Below, piece by piece: positions 31,063 through 40,649 of a stretch of 45,384 bases of DNA; position 1 is the stretch's first letter, and every line of letters begins with the position of its first letter. The position numbers were made by a program, and so were the translations under genes. Under the pieces are notes generated by a model. That model was not told the DNA's origin. It saw nothing but the letters and a program-made list of their open reading frames with translations, and searched no databases. Source of the DNA: Stramenopiles sp. TOSAG23-2. Taxonomy: Eukaryota > Sar. The stretch spans positions 1-45,384 of the forward strand of contig LT649288.1 in NCBI GenBank assembly GCA_900128395.1, in the 5' to 3' direction.

Positions 31063-32564
31063 TCACTCTTTTTTTCCTTTTGTATAAATGGATCTACAAC
31101 AAATATTATATACAACTTTCCAAACAAATCGAATAAGATATATACTGAAACTACTAAAAATAATAATTAATATTCCAAAAAATAAAAAATTTGATAATTG
31201 AATTCGAGTATTAGATGGATTCCCATGTAGTGGCTCACAAATAATATCATTATTACCATTACTACTACCACCAATAAGTTCATTTAATTTCACTTTCATT
31301 TCAAATTTCGTTTTATTATCTACACCAATCGCTCGCATGATAACATGTTTATCATCGCTCATCTCTATTTCACCAAAATTTAAACCTGGATATGCATGTA
31401 CTCTCCATGGATGAATTCCAATCATAGCCCATAAATAATAAAAACTCCTAAATAATAATGGTGCTGGCATTGGTTTCGGCCAATTCAATGGGCCAGCCCA
31501 TGCATGTGTAAGACCAGACGATGTAAATTCTAAAACACGATGATGCTTTTCTCCATTCATATTGCTTTTATTAGTACATACCATTTCACTCATTTCTGCA
31601 AAATGTACGTCACCTGATAATAATATAACAGGAGATTTAGATGCTGAAAGCAAAGATATAAATCTGTTTCTACTATTTGCAAAATGTACCCAGCTATAAA
31701 TATATATAAATTGTATATATGTTGTTAGGAATTACAAATTGGAAGAATATATTTATATATTAATAATATAAAAAGAGAAGAAATTCAATTTACGTACGTT
31801 TCATGTTTTTCACTTGCCATTCCGACAATTGGTAATACTTGTATACCTGATCCAACTAATATTAAATCGATATTATCTACATCTGTTACAGTTAATTGAT
31901 CTTTTAACCATGCCCATTGTTCTTTCCCAAGAATATCACTTTGTTCAAATTTTGTTGTTTCAACACCTGCATGCCATTTCCAAGGATCACGATTATAACG
32001 AACATCAAGTAATATTATTTTCATTCTTCCAACAATATGTGATGTGTAAACACCTTCCCTAATTCTTCTAGGATCATCTTTAGGTACATTTAAAAAATCA
32101 AGATGCAAATGCATCCTTTCATTCTTCAATTTGAAAAATTTATCTGCATCATTTATTCCACAATCATGATCATCCCATGTGCCAATAATTTCAGTTTGTT
32201 TCGATAAAATTTTATAGTCAGGTATATTTTTTTGTTTCACATACATTGCTTCATGTTCTTCTTTGGTTCTATGTGTAAATCTAGGTCTATCCCCAGGGAG
32301 TAAGGATTCTTTACCTTTGCCACTAAATATGTTTGGATTTTTATAAAAATCAGAACGCCTAACATCCGCATATACATTATCACCAAGCCATGCAAATAAT
32401 TCTGGTTTCCGTGAAGAAATAATTTTCCATAATGGTTGTGGTTCATTTACTTTTGAACAGCTACCAAAAATAATTTTTGTTGAATTTGTTACATGGTTTT
32501 GTGATATTAAAAATATATACAATAATGATAAATGGTAGATACAATGTAACAAATTTAATTTCAT
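31063..32564 (-). CDS. PhoD-like alkaline phosphatase, secreted and membrane-anchored, one intron
   Basis: Two exons: 32564-31798 and 31693-31063. They are separated by a 104-bp intron (AC|GTACGT to TTTATAG|CTGGG) whose removal restores the conserved HETW motif in frame. The product is 465 residues. An N-terminal hydrophobic signal (LLHCIYHLSLLYIFLIS) and a C-terminal membrane segment (LSNFLFFGILIIIFSSFSIY) suggest a type I membrane protein with an outward catalytic domain. PhoD metal and active-site motifs are in order: FGSCSK, WLGDNVYAD, GTWDDHDCGINDA, LDVRYNRDP, VGSGIQVLP, and LLSGDVHFAE. Family members are calcium/iron-dependent phosphomonoesterases or phosphodiesterases that release phosphate. 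The start is fixed by the signal peptide. Confidence 0.92.
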
Positions 32565-32838
32565 ATTTACTATTAATAAAACATATAATATGATGTATCG
32601 TCTTGTATAAAGTTATATACGCTTTCCAAAAATATTTACTATTAATAAAACATATAATATGATGTATCGTCTTGTATAAAGTTATATACGCTTTCCAAAA
32701 ATATTTACTATTAATAAAACATATAATATGATGTATCGTCTTGTATAAAGTTATATACGCTTTCCAAAAATATTTACTATTAATAAAACATATAATATGA
32801 TGTATCGTCTTGTATAAAGTTATATATGCTTTCCAAAA
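32563..32838. repeat. Four tandem 69-bp units upstream of the PhoD-like gene
   Basis: Units begin at 32563, 32632, 32701 and 32770. The last differs by one base (TATATGCT for TATACGCT). The array begins at the PhoD-like start codon and fills the immediate 5' flank, so copy number could alter its 5' leader or promoter. Confidence 0.9.
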
Positions 32839-33487
32839 ACCAGGTAGCTACATCCATTTCTATATATTTACATACTACACACACATATACTGGCATACAC
32901 ATATATTAATTATTATTACAGTATACCTTGTGTAAATTCAATAAATGTTTAAAAAAAAATATAAAAAGAGAGAAGAAGAAGAAAAGTATGGCACAGCAGT
33001 GCACCAGTGGGATAAACGAAAACCTCCCCAACAAAACCAGTGGGGTTCTATAATAAGTATAGATTTAGTATACTATAAATATATATTATATAGGATAATT
33101 TCATCCCACTTAACTTATTTATTAAATTGACCGTACTCCAACCTCCGACATTATCAGGTAGCTATACTATATAATAGCTACTATAAAGCTCACGCAGTAG
33201 CTACTTGGTACAGGTACAAAAGTATATATAAGTATAAAAAGTTTTTCGTCCCACCCCCCTCTCTGCTAAATAATTTCGTATATCCAAATGAAATCAGAAA
33301 AAAAAAGATATATTATAATTATACATATTTAATACTGCGAGTACATATGATGTGAATGTGATGGAAGAGGGAGATAATTGAAAAAGCAGAAATTGTATTC
33401 TATATTCTCTAGCCATTACATACAGACATATATATATATACGTATTGATAATAAACACTAGTAATATATCATATATTTTGATAAAAA
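32839..33487. other. Divergent promoter region between PhoD-like and sulfatase genes
   Basis: AT-rich, with a short CCCACCCCCC patch at about 33249 and CCAGTGGG/GTAGCTA words near 33005-33200. A frame from 32945 is short and has no recognisable content. No gene seen. Confidence 0.45.
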
Positions 33488-35789
33488 ATGAAACTATTTT
33501 TTATAACATTAATAATATCCATTAACATTATTGACATTGCTGATGCAGGAAAAGTAACATCATCTTCCTTATATAATAACAATAATAATTTATGTCAAAA
33601 CGTAAACCGTAATGTATTGTCAACAAATATAACTTTTACACAACGAGATCAATATCAACAACAATTGTTGAAAAAAGCACCAACGGCAGCAACAATGGCT
33701 AAATCAAATGGTGCTCCAAGACCACACATTGTCATGGCATTATTTGATGATTTAGGTGCAAATGATTTAGGAATATTTTCAGGTGGAATTCAAACTCCTA
33801 AAACACCTTTTATGGATAGTTTAATGCGAGAAGGCATCCGCTTGAAGCAGTATTATGTACAACCAATTTGCTCACCAACACGATCGGCATTGATGACTGG
33901 AAGGTACCCAATGCGTAATGGAGGACAACATGGAGTAGGGATGGCAAGTGATGCTACATGGATCCCAGAAGATGAAGTAACATTATGTGAACGCCTTAGT
34001 AAGTTAGGATATACATGTAAAGGTTCTGGAAAATGGCATTTGGGACATGGCCATTTTAAATATACTCCAACTGGACGTGGATTTAAAGATTTCTTCGGGC
34101 CATATCATGGAGGTGCAGATCATTGGGAACATATAGCATGGTTAGGAGGTGGTCCACATAGGGATGCCATACGCCGTAGCCAACATGTTGGTGAAGATTC
34201 GAATGGAAATGGTGCAATGTATTACCAGGGCCGAGCGAAAACAACTACACTTGATCATAAACATGGAAGATATGAACGAGATGGAAGATATATACATGAA
34301 CATATTACACAAGATAATATGACTCATAGTTCAGATGCATTTACACGAGAAGCTGTACGTATGATATGGAATCATGATGAAACAAAGGGTGATGGCCAGC
34401 TTTTCTTATATTTACCATTTACCGCGCCACATTGGCCAACACAATTTTACCAACAAGATGCAGATATCAATTCACACATACCTAGTAAGAAGAGACGCGA
34501 ATTTGCAGGGATGATCACACATTTAGATCGTTGTATTCAGCAAATTGTAGAGACATTGAAACGTAAAAATATGTGGAGTAATACATTGTTTATTGCATAT
34601 GGTGATAATGGCGGTGATATTACCACTGGGGCTTCGAATTGGCCATATCGTGGAACAAAAACAACTCCATGGGAAGGTGGTACACGAGCTGCATCGTTTG
34701 TTCATTCTCCAAACCCAGCTGTCATACCAATCGAAAGAAGAGGGACGGAATCATATGCACTTGCACATGTAACCGATTGGTATCCAACCCTTTTAAGTCT
34801 TGCAGGCGTGCGAAGCGAAGATCTTGCAGTGCCAGGGAAACCATTGGATGGAGTAAATATGTGGGAAGGATTGGTAAATGGAAAGTATGATCCAGGAAAT
34901 GGCCAACGAATTGAGATGTTGTATGAATTAGATGATGTTGTTCATCCTATGGGAGAAGCCAAGTTTTTAACCCGTGCAACAAATGCATTTGTAAATGTAA
35001 CTACGTTACGTATCGGTGATTGGAAATTAATTGATGGATATCCAGGACGTGGAGATTGGTATGGGGAAGATCCTTCAAAAGCATGGCCGGTTGATTATTA
35101 GTACCCAGGTCTACATTGTCTAATGTTACGTTATGGAAATTCATTAGGCGGAAAAGTTGGTGATGGTGGGCAAAGAGATTTTTTAGAATATGGTGATACG
35201 TCCAAATTTAAACGAAGGTGGTTATTTAATTTGGCAAAAGATCCAACAGAACAGCATGATTTGCAATTTGAGCATCCTGAAATGGTAGAAAAATTATTGA
35301 AAAGAATCAATCAATTAAAATCAGAACAATTATATCATGGGTCCAGATGTAACAGATTACAATGCAATACCTTTAAGTTTAGGTGGAAAAGTTGGTGATG
35401 GTGGGCAAAGAGATTTTTTAGAAAATGGTGATACATCCAAATTTAAACGAAGGTGGTTATTTAATTTGGCAAAAGATCCAACCGAACAGCATGATTTGCA
35501 ATTTGAACATCCTGAAATGGTAGAAAAATTATTGAAAAGAATCAATCAATTAAAATCAGAACAAGTTGAACCAATTCAAGTTGGCGCGATGAATTATTTC
35601 AAAGGTAGAGGTGCAGCACCTCCAGATTTTAATTTCGCTATGGGAAGGTCATCTGGCCGTGTGGAACCAATAGCAGATGTGTGGGATAAAAACGGGATGC
35701 CAGCAAATACAAAATATTTACTTGATGGGGAAGAAGCAGATATTTATTCTCCAACAGAAATGAGACAAAGAAGACAATCGAAATTGTAA
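33488..35789 (+). CDS. Arylsulfatase-like gene interrupted by a 235-bp insertion
   Basis: The first 537 codons encode a signal peptide (residues 1-20) and an arylsulfatase domain. The formylglycine site CSPTR is at 128-132, metal-binding Asp87/Asp88 lie in ALFDDLGA, and SGKWHLGH is at 180-187. The frame hits TAG at 35099-35101. A second frame (+1) carries the expected C-terminus to TAA 35789, including FNLAKDPTEQHDL. Both are explained by an extra 235 bp at 35099-35333. Without it the gene would be one 688-residue frame. The extra block is a diverged second copy of the following unit. As assembled, the product would be truncated before the family C-terminal region. Sulfatases cleave sulfate esters in the lumen or outside the cell. 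The substrate is unknown. Confidence 0.88.
35099..35333 (+). repeat. 235-bp inserted copy within the sulfatase
   Basis: The last about 190 bp match 35379-35568 with about five differences, of which four look synonymous. The first about 45 bp (TAGTACCCAGGTCTAC and on) have no match that I see in the window. A TTAT word precedes both ends. It adds an in-frame stop and a +1 shift. Confidence 0.8.
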
Positions 35790-36553
35790 TTAACTCCATG
35801 TTATTAAAAATATATATATTTAAATATATATATATAAGTGTAAATAAGAGAATTTTTTATATATAAGTGTGGTGGATTTGTGCAACACACACAATTTTTT
35901 AATTTTTAAAAAGAAGAAGAAAGCCTGGAAAGCGCAAAAACACCTTTTTGTAAAAATTAATTTTTATACAAAATTTTGTTCAGAATGGAACACCGTGTAC
36001 GAACGGGTTCGTTCGCGTATTAAATTACGCTTCGTACAAAATTTTGTAATATTATTTGACCACACTTTTCTATCTCTCTTTTTTTTGCCACATGTACTCA
36101 TTTTATAATTTGTAATCGGTTTTTTATATACCAGCTTCCTCTTTGATCACAGTCAACTCCGCATCTAATTCAAACTTGATGGGGAAGAAGCAGATATTTA
36201 TTCTCCAACAGAAATGAGACAAAGAAGAGAATCGAAATTGTAATTTAACTCCATATTATTTTAAAAAATATATAAGTGTGTGGATTTGTGCAACACACAC
36301 AAAAAATTTTAATTTTTACGAAGTTCCCAAAAACACCTTTTTGTAAAAAATTAATTTTTACAAAATTTTGTTCAGAATGGAACACCGTGTATTTAATACC
36401 AAAAAAATTTTAATAAACTGTTTTTTACACAAGACCACATTTTTCTCTCTCTCTTTTTTTCGCCACACATGTGTCATCATTTTTTTTAATTTTTGTGTTG
36501 TGGTTTTTTATATACCAGCTTCCTCTTTGATCACAGTCAACTCCGCATCTAAT
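35721..36553. repeat. About 450-bp diverged tandem duplication spanning two gene 3' ends
   Basis: Copy 1 (35721-about 36172) runs from the sulfatase C-terminal codons through the spacer into a fragment of the next gene's C-terminus. Copy 2 (36175-about 36553) repeats all of this and joins the intact neighbour. The coding ends differ by about one base. The spacer has many substitutions and indels, so copy 2 is shorter (about 379 bp). Confidence 0.82.
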
Positions 36554-37071
36554 TCATTAAGTTGTTTCATTAACCATTTTTTTCTACGTAACATTTCTTC
36601 GACATTTTTTTCTTCACGTTCTACTTCTGCCCTTGTTGTATTCGTTCTTGCTGTAATGCTTCTAGCAGATGAATCATGTGTTCTTGCTGAAAATTTTGGA
36701 TCAAAAAATGGTTCACGATCATAATCAAAAGCACGTCTACTCATTTCAGCTAATGACGATGCATCTGATCTTCTACTTGTTGACATTTGACTACGTCCAG
36801 TATATTGACTTCTTGCACTCATCATACTTCTACTACTGTTTAATTTTCTAGTATTATTATTACCATTGCGACGTTTTTTATGTTTGATTTTTTTACTGTC
36901 GCTTCGTGCACTTTGTACCAATGGATTCCGTGCTTTTGAAAATTTATTCATACCATTTTTTACCATTAATGAACGGTATTTATCTTCCCGATCATATATA
37001 TCAGATAAAAACCTCGATTGTTGTACATTTAATTGTTTATGCCCATCGGATGGTACTTTCTTATTTGCCAT
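36508..37071 (-). CDS. Small basic Ser/Arg-rich protein with C-terminal coiled coil
   Basis: A 187-residue unknown protein. Its central part is rich in SAR, TAR and SRR motifs (for example SARSQYTGRSQ and SSARSITARTNTTRAE), and the C-terminus is a short coiled coil (EEMLRRKKWLMKQLNELDAE). Its basic, Ser/Arg-rich composition fits a microtubule-, flagellum- or nucleic-acid-associated protein, but I cannot choose. Its final codons are copied once more beyond its stop, in the 450-bp duplication. Confidence 0.72.
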   Translation of the reverse strand: MANKKVPSDGHKQLNVQQSRFLSDIYDREDKYRSLMVKNGMNKFSKARNPLVQSARSDSKKIKHKKRRNGNNNTRKLNSSRSMMSARSQYTGRSQMSTSRRSDASSLAEMSRRAFDYDREPFFDPKFSARTHDSSARSITARTNTTRAEVEREEKNVEEMLRRKKWLMKQLNELDAELTVIKEEAGI

Positions 37072-37200
37072 GATCTATATATATATATATGGTTATATAT
37101 TATCTTTTAAAATTGTATATTATAGTATTTAGTACGTATACATACGTATATGTGATATTGATGTTGTATGGATGTTGTATATAGATGTTCATGATGTATC

Positions 37201-37438
37201 TGTGGATCTCTACAAACATTGGCCAATGCAACCAATGTGCACATTTACATGTAAAATATATATATATTACAGGTATTTTTTTTCTAACGGCAATAAGGAA
37301 TTGGAAGCTATGGTGCAAGAATTGAAGAGAAACAATTCAGCATGTGGATCTCTACAAACATTGGCCAATGCAACCAATGTGCACATTTACATGTAAAATA
37401 TATATATATTACAGGTATTTTTTTTCTAACGGCAATAA
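37201..37438. repeat. 96-bp tandem duplication with a templated insertion at the junction
   Basis: Copies at 37201-37296 and 37343-37438 look identical. Between them 37297-37342 is foreign. With five bases of overlap it makes 51 bp (37292-37342) exactly matching the reverse complement of 24945-24995, inside the coiled-coil gene (KELEAMVQELKRNNSA). The site lies between genes. Confidence 0.9.
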
Positions 37439-37888
37439 TAATAACTATTTCAAACACCCAAAATTCCATAAAATACCCTACAATCCGTCACATTTAGTAC
37501 TAAAATATCCGATATTATGCTAACAAATCGACCATAGCTATATGAGTATAATACAATAAGTGATTTAGATTTAGATTGGGAAAAACTTCTATTCCAAAAT
37601 ATCCAGGTAAGCAAGTGTTTTGTTCCATAAAAACATCATTTGTCTACTATATTCTATAGTTAAATTATATATTTTCCCCTATATACTAAAATAGAACTGT
37701 TTGTCACATGTCACATAATAAGGGAAAATTCAAGCCCAGCAAACCACAAAAAATAATAATAATCCATATTTGATGACAATTGAATCAACCAATATTATAT
37801 ATTTGTAATAGGAAAAGTGTAAAAGGTCAAAGATGGTAACCAATATATACAATTGATTCAGGAATAAATATAATTTATATATATATAT
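37439..37888. other. Intergenic, upstream of the p24 gene
   Basis: AT-rich promoter-side sequence with a reverse-orientation GATTTAGATTTAGATT motif (37562-37577) and an (AT)n tract near 37877. No gene seen. Confidence 0.45.
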
Positions 37889-38146
37889 AATACATCTATA
37901 TCTGTTTAACAAAATTTAACAAAAGAAGAAACATCATGAAATATTCATTTACAATCGCTTTGTATTTATTTTTATCTGTATTTACCATTCATGTAGCACC
38001 GACCACATCTTTATATATATATAATACATCTATATCTGTTTAACAAAATTTAACAAAAGAAGAAACATCATGAAATATTCATTTACAATCGCTTTGTATT
38101 TATTTTTATCTGTATTTACCATTCATGTAGCACCGACCACATCTTT
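37889..38146 (+). repeat. 134-bp tandem duplication over the p24 start
   Basis: Copies 37889-38022 and 38023-38146 duplicate the 5' leader, ATG and signal peptide of the p24 gene. The ATGs are at 37936 and 38070. The shift is not a multiple of three. Confidence 0.9.
37936..38043 (+). promoter_or_regulatory. Upstream ORF encoding only a copied signal peptide
   Basis: The first copy's ATG opens a 35-codon frame (signal peptide of the p24 protein, then a short unrelated tail) ending at TAA 38041-38043, 26 bases before the real ATG. If it is on the mRNA it could reduce p24 translation. Confidence 0.55.
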
Positions 38147-38738
38147 GTATTTTTTAGTAACACAAGGTGTAAAACGTTGTTTTTTGGAGGAAGTGCCTGC
38201 GCATACAGTAGTTGTCGGTGTATATCAAAATCCTGAGTTAGATACGGACGGGACGTTGGATAAATATGGAAAACCGATTGGCATTAGCATTACTGTATTG
38301 AAAGAATCCTCCAAAGTGATATTGCAAGAAAATGCAGATGTTGATGGACGTTTTGCATTTACTTCCGAAGAGGAAGGTGTATTTGAAATTTGCATGGAAG
38401 TGAACAGAACAACTGGTTGGTTTGGTGAACCAAAGAAATTTAAATTTCATTTAGACATTCAAGTAGGCGAATCTAGTATCGATTATACCGCATTAGCAAA
38501 AAAAGAACATTTAAGCGATGTAGAGGTTCGTGTGCGTAAATTAGCAGATAGGATAACATCAATAACAAATGAAATGCATTATCAACGTAAACGTGAAGAA
38601 GAATTTCGTAATACATCTGAAAGCACAAATTCACGTGTTATGTGGTGGTCAATCTTTCAAACATCTATTATGTTATTTTCAACATTATGGCAAATAAGAC
38701 ATTTAAAAACGTTTTTCGAAGAGAAAAAATTGGTTTAA
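38070..38738 (+). CDS. p24/TMED (EMP24/GP25L) cargo receptor
   Basis: A 222-residue type I membrane protein. It has a signal peptide (1-25), a GOLD domain (about 29-132) with the conserved Cys pair (C37, C108), and a coiled-coil region (about 140-185). A membrane segment (about 190-212, VMWWSIFQTSIMLFSTLWQI) is followed by a cytosolic tail KTFFEEKKLV with the p24 FF and KK coat-binding signals. p24 proteins cycle between ER and Golgi in COPII and COPI vesicles, and some sort GPI-anchored proteins. The length and tail are normal. The ATG at 38070 is chosen because the copy at 37936 runs into a stop. Both the 5' and 3' ends of the gene are tandemly duplicated. Confidence 0.95.
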   Translation: MKYSFTIALYLFLSVFTIHVAPTTSLYFLVTQGVKRCFLEEVPAHTVVVGVYQNPELDTDGTLDKYGKPIGISITVLKESSKVILQENADVDGRFAFTSEEEGVFEICMEVNRTTGWFGEPKKFKFHLDIQVGESSIDYTALAKKEHLSDVEVRVRKLADRITSITNEMHYQRKREEEFRNTSESTNSRVMWWSIFQTSIMLFSTLWQIRHLKTFFEEKKLV

Positions 38739-38950
38739 AATTTAGATCTATATATGTATCAATTCACGTGTGTGTGTGTGTGTGTGTGAGCGAGAGAGAG
38801 AGAGAGAGAGAGAGAAGATAAAAAATATCTCTAGTAATAAAATTGGTTTAAAATTTAGATCTATATATGTATCAATTCACGTGTGTGTGTGTGTGTGTGT
38901 GAGCGAGAGAGAGAGAGAGAGAGAGAGAAGATAAAAAATATCTCTAGTAA
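38727..38950. repeat. 112-bp tandem duplication of the p24 3' end with GT/GA microsatellites
   Basis: Units 38727-38838 and 38839-38950 look identical. Each includes the last codons of p24, its stop, a (GT)n tract and a (GA)n tract. The second copy is non-coding. Confidence 0.9.
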
Positions 38951-39162
38951 TTTTTACTATCATATTTACACACATCATATTCAAATCGTATCGGTATCAT
39001 ATCATATCATAGACTATCGTATATATTTACCATATATCATATATATATCACATTTAATCATACGGATATTACATTATTTTACAATAATACACACACACAA
39101 ACACAACCCCTTCTTTGACTTTCTTTCTACATGCCATTGCTACTAGTATTATCTGGACTATT

Positions 39163-39406
39163 AGTATTAAACTCTCGCCATTGCCTTGATTCAACACTAC
39201 TATTGTTTATGAAATAATTTGCATCTTTATGGACAATCCAAGATGCTCTTCCAATACGTTGGTTTGTCTTGCCAAATGCAATATAGTATTAAACTCTCGC
39301 CATTGCCTTGATTCAACACTACTATTGTTTATGAAATAATTTGCATCTTTATGGACAATCCAAGATGCTCTTCCAATACGTTGGTTTGTCTTGCCAAATG
39401 CAATAT
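39163..39406. repeat. 122-bp tandem duplication at the 3' end of the coiled-coil gene
   Basis: Units 39163-39284 and 39285-39406 look identical. The period is not a multiple of three, so the minus-strand gene changes frame at the junction and reads the second unit out of register. Confidence 0.9.
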
Positions 39407-40649
39407 TTTTATTACGTCCAGGTTTAGCATTTTTCTTTGTACGACTTTTGTTTTTTCTATTGTAACTACCATTTGTATGGCGTATAGCTAACTTTGGTGA
39501 CGTTTGACTGCTACTGCTATTGGAATATGTTGGTGAATTATTATTACCATTATTTCTATTATTATTATTTCCTAACATTACCTTTTGTTTAGCAATTTGA
39601 CTTTTTCGTCGTAATATTTGCAATTCTTTTTTATCCATACCACTTATGATCTCATCATCGTATTCTTCAATAAATTCATTACGAAGCTGTTGTTGCTGAC
39701 GAGGAGACCGTTGTTTATGGTTCATATATCTATCTGCCATGGATGAAGCGAATGATTGGTTGCTATCGAACCTATCATTTCCATGTTGATTTTGAAAAGA
39801 TAAATACGACGAAGAAGATTGTGGCGGTGGACTATTATTGTAGTTGTTGTTGTTATTATTATTATTATTATAGTTGAATGAATCATTATTACTATACATG
39901 GCATATTGTTCTTGGTGTTGCTGGTATTGATGCTGTTGTGTCGTCATTTGGCGGTTGTTGATGTTTTGTTGTCTTCTATTTAACAAATGAATTTGATTCA
40001 TATTTGGTAAATTCTGAACTTGTGGCGGTGGTGACGGCAAAGTTGATGTTTTATTGTTATTACCTAATTCCTGTTTTCTTTTTATATTAGTACTATGTGC
40101 AATTGTAGCTCCTTCCGCTGCAACTTGTTTAATTGCTAATGCTAACGCTTTTGAAGTTTCCACTTCTTGTATCATTTCATAATATTTTTCTCTTAAATCA
40201 GTAAATGCATTTTCTAAGTTTTCTATTTTTGTATCCCTATCCTTTATACCAACAAACAATTGATTTTTGAAAGTCTTCAAGCGTTCATTTTCATTTTTCA
40301 GTGTAATATTGTCATCACTTACAGTTAGAAAGTCCTTGTCTTTTTTACGCAGTTCTACGACCAATTCATCTTCCTTCTGTTTTAACAAATTCTTCAGCTG
40401 GTCCACTTCACGTCCTAATTTAATGTTATCTTCAGTCATTGCCTGGAAAGTAGCATGTTTAGCACCTATACTAGACACGTGATCCAGTAGTTGATCTCGC
40501 TCTTCGCGTAAATCTTTCATTTGTTGATTTTGTTCACGTACTTGTGATAATAAACTTGCATTTTGCTGTGCAAACTTTGAGGCAGTTAAATCGTTAGAAC
40601 TTGCTAACGGTGGTGGTGTTGGACCAGCGGGTGGTGGTGTTTGTTGCAT
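39207..40649 (-). CDS. Coiled-coil protein with Pro-rich N-terminus and altered C-terminus
   Basis: As assembled, a 480-residue unknown protein. A Pro-rich N-terminus (TPPPAGPTPPPLA) is followed by a coiled coil at about 25-180 and then an Asn/Gln-rich, basic region with KNKSRTKKNAKPGRNKN at about 395-415. The last 25 residues come from the duplicated 122-bp unit read out of frame. If the unit were single, the frame would continue through EFNTNSPDNTSSNGM to TAG at 39127-39129. That is probably the ancestral end. No signal or membrane segment. Confidence 0.75.
   Translation of the reverse strand: MQQTPPPAGPTPPPLASSNDLTASKFAQQNASLLSQVREQNQQMKDLREERDQLLDHVSSIGAKHATFQAMTEDNIKLGREVDQLKNLLKQKEDELVVELRKKDKDFLTVSDDNITLKNENERLKTFKNQLFVGIKDRDTKIENLENAFTDLREKYYEMIQEVETSKALALAIKQVAAEGATIAHSTNIKRKQELGNNNKTSTLPSPPPQVQNLPNMNQIHLLNRRQQNINNRQMTTQQHQYQQHQEQYAMYSNNDSFNYNNNNNNNNNYNNSPPPQSSSSYLSFQNQHGNDRFDSNQSFASSMADRYMNHKQRSPRQQQQLRNEFIEEYDDEIISGMDKKELQILRRKSQIAKQKVMLGNNNNRNNGNNNSPTYSNSSSSQTSPKLAIRHTNGSYNRKNKSRTKKNAKPGRNKNIAFGKTNQRIGRASWIVHKDANYFINNSSVESRQWREFNTILHLARQTNVLEEHLGLSIKMQIIS

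Noticed and set aside
35101-35333. The extra sulfatase block as a GT-AG intron
   Set aside because: A GT exists at 35101, but the acceptors I tried do not restore the frame or the conserved coding sequence, and the block is itself coding-like.
36868-37132. 88-codon plus-strand frame opposite the small basic protein
   Set aside because: Shadow of the Ser/Arg-rich minus-strand gene.
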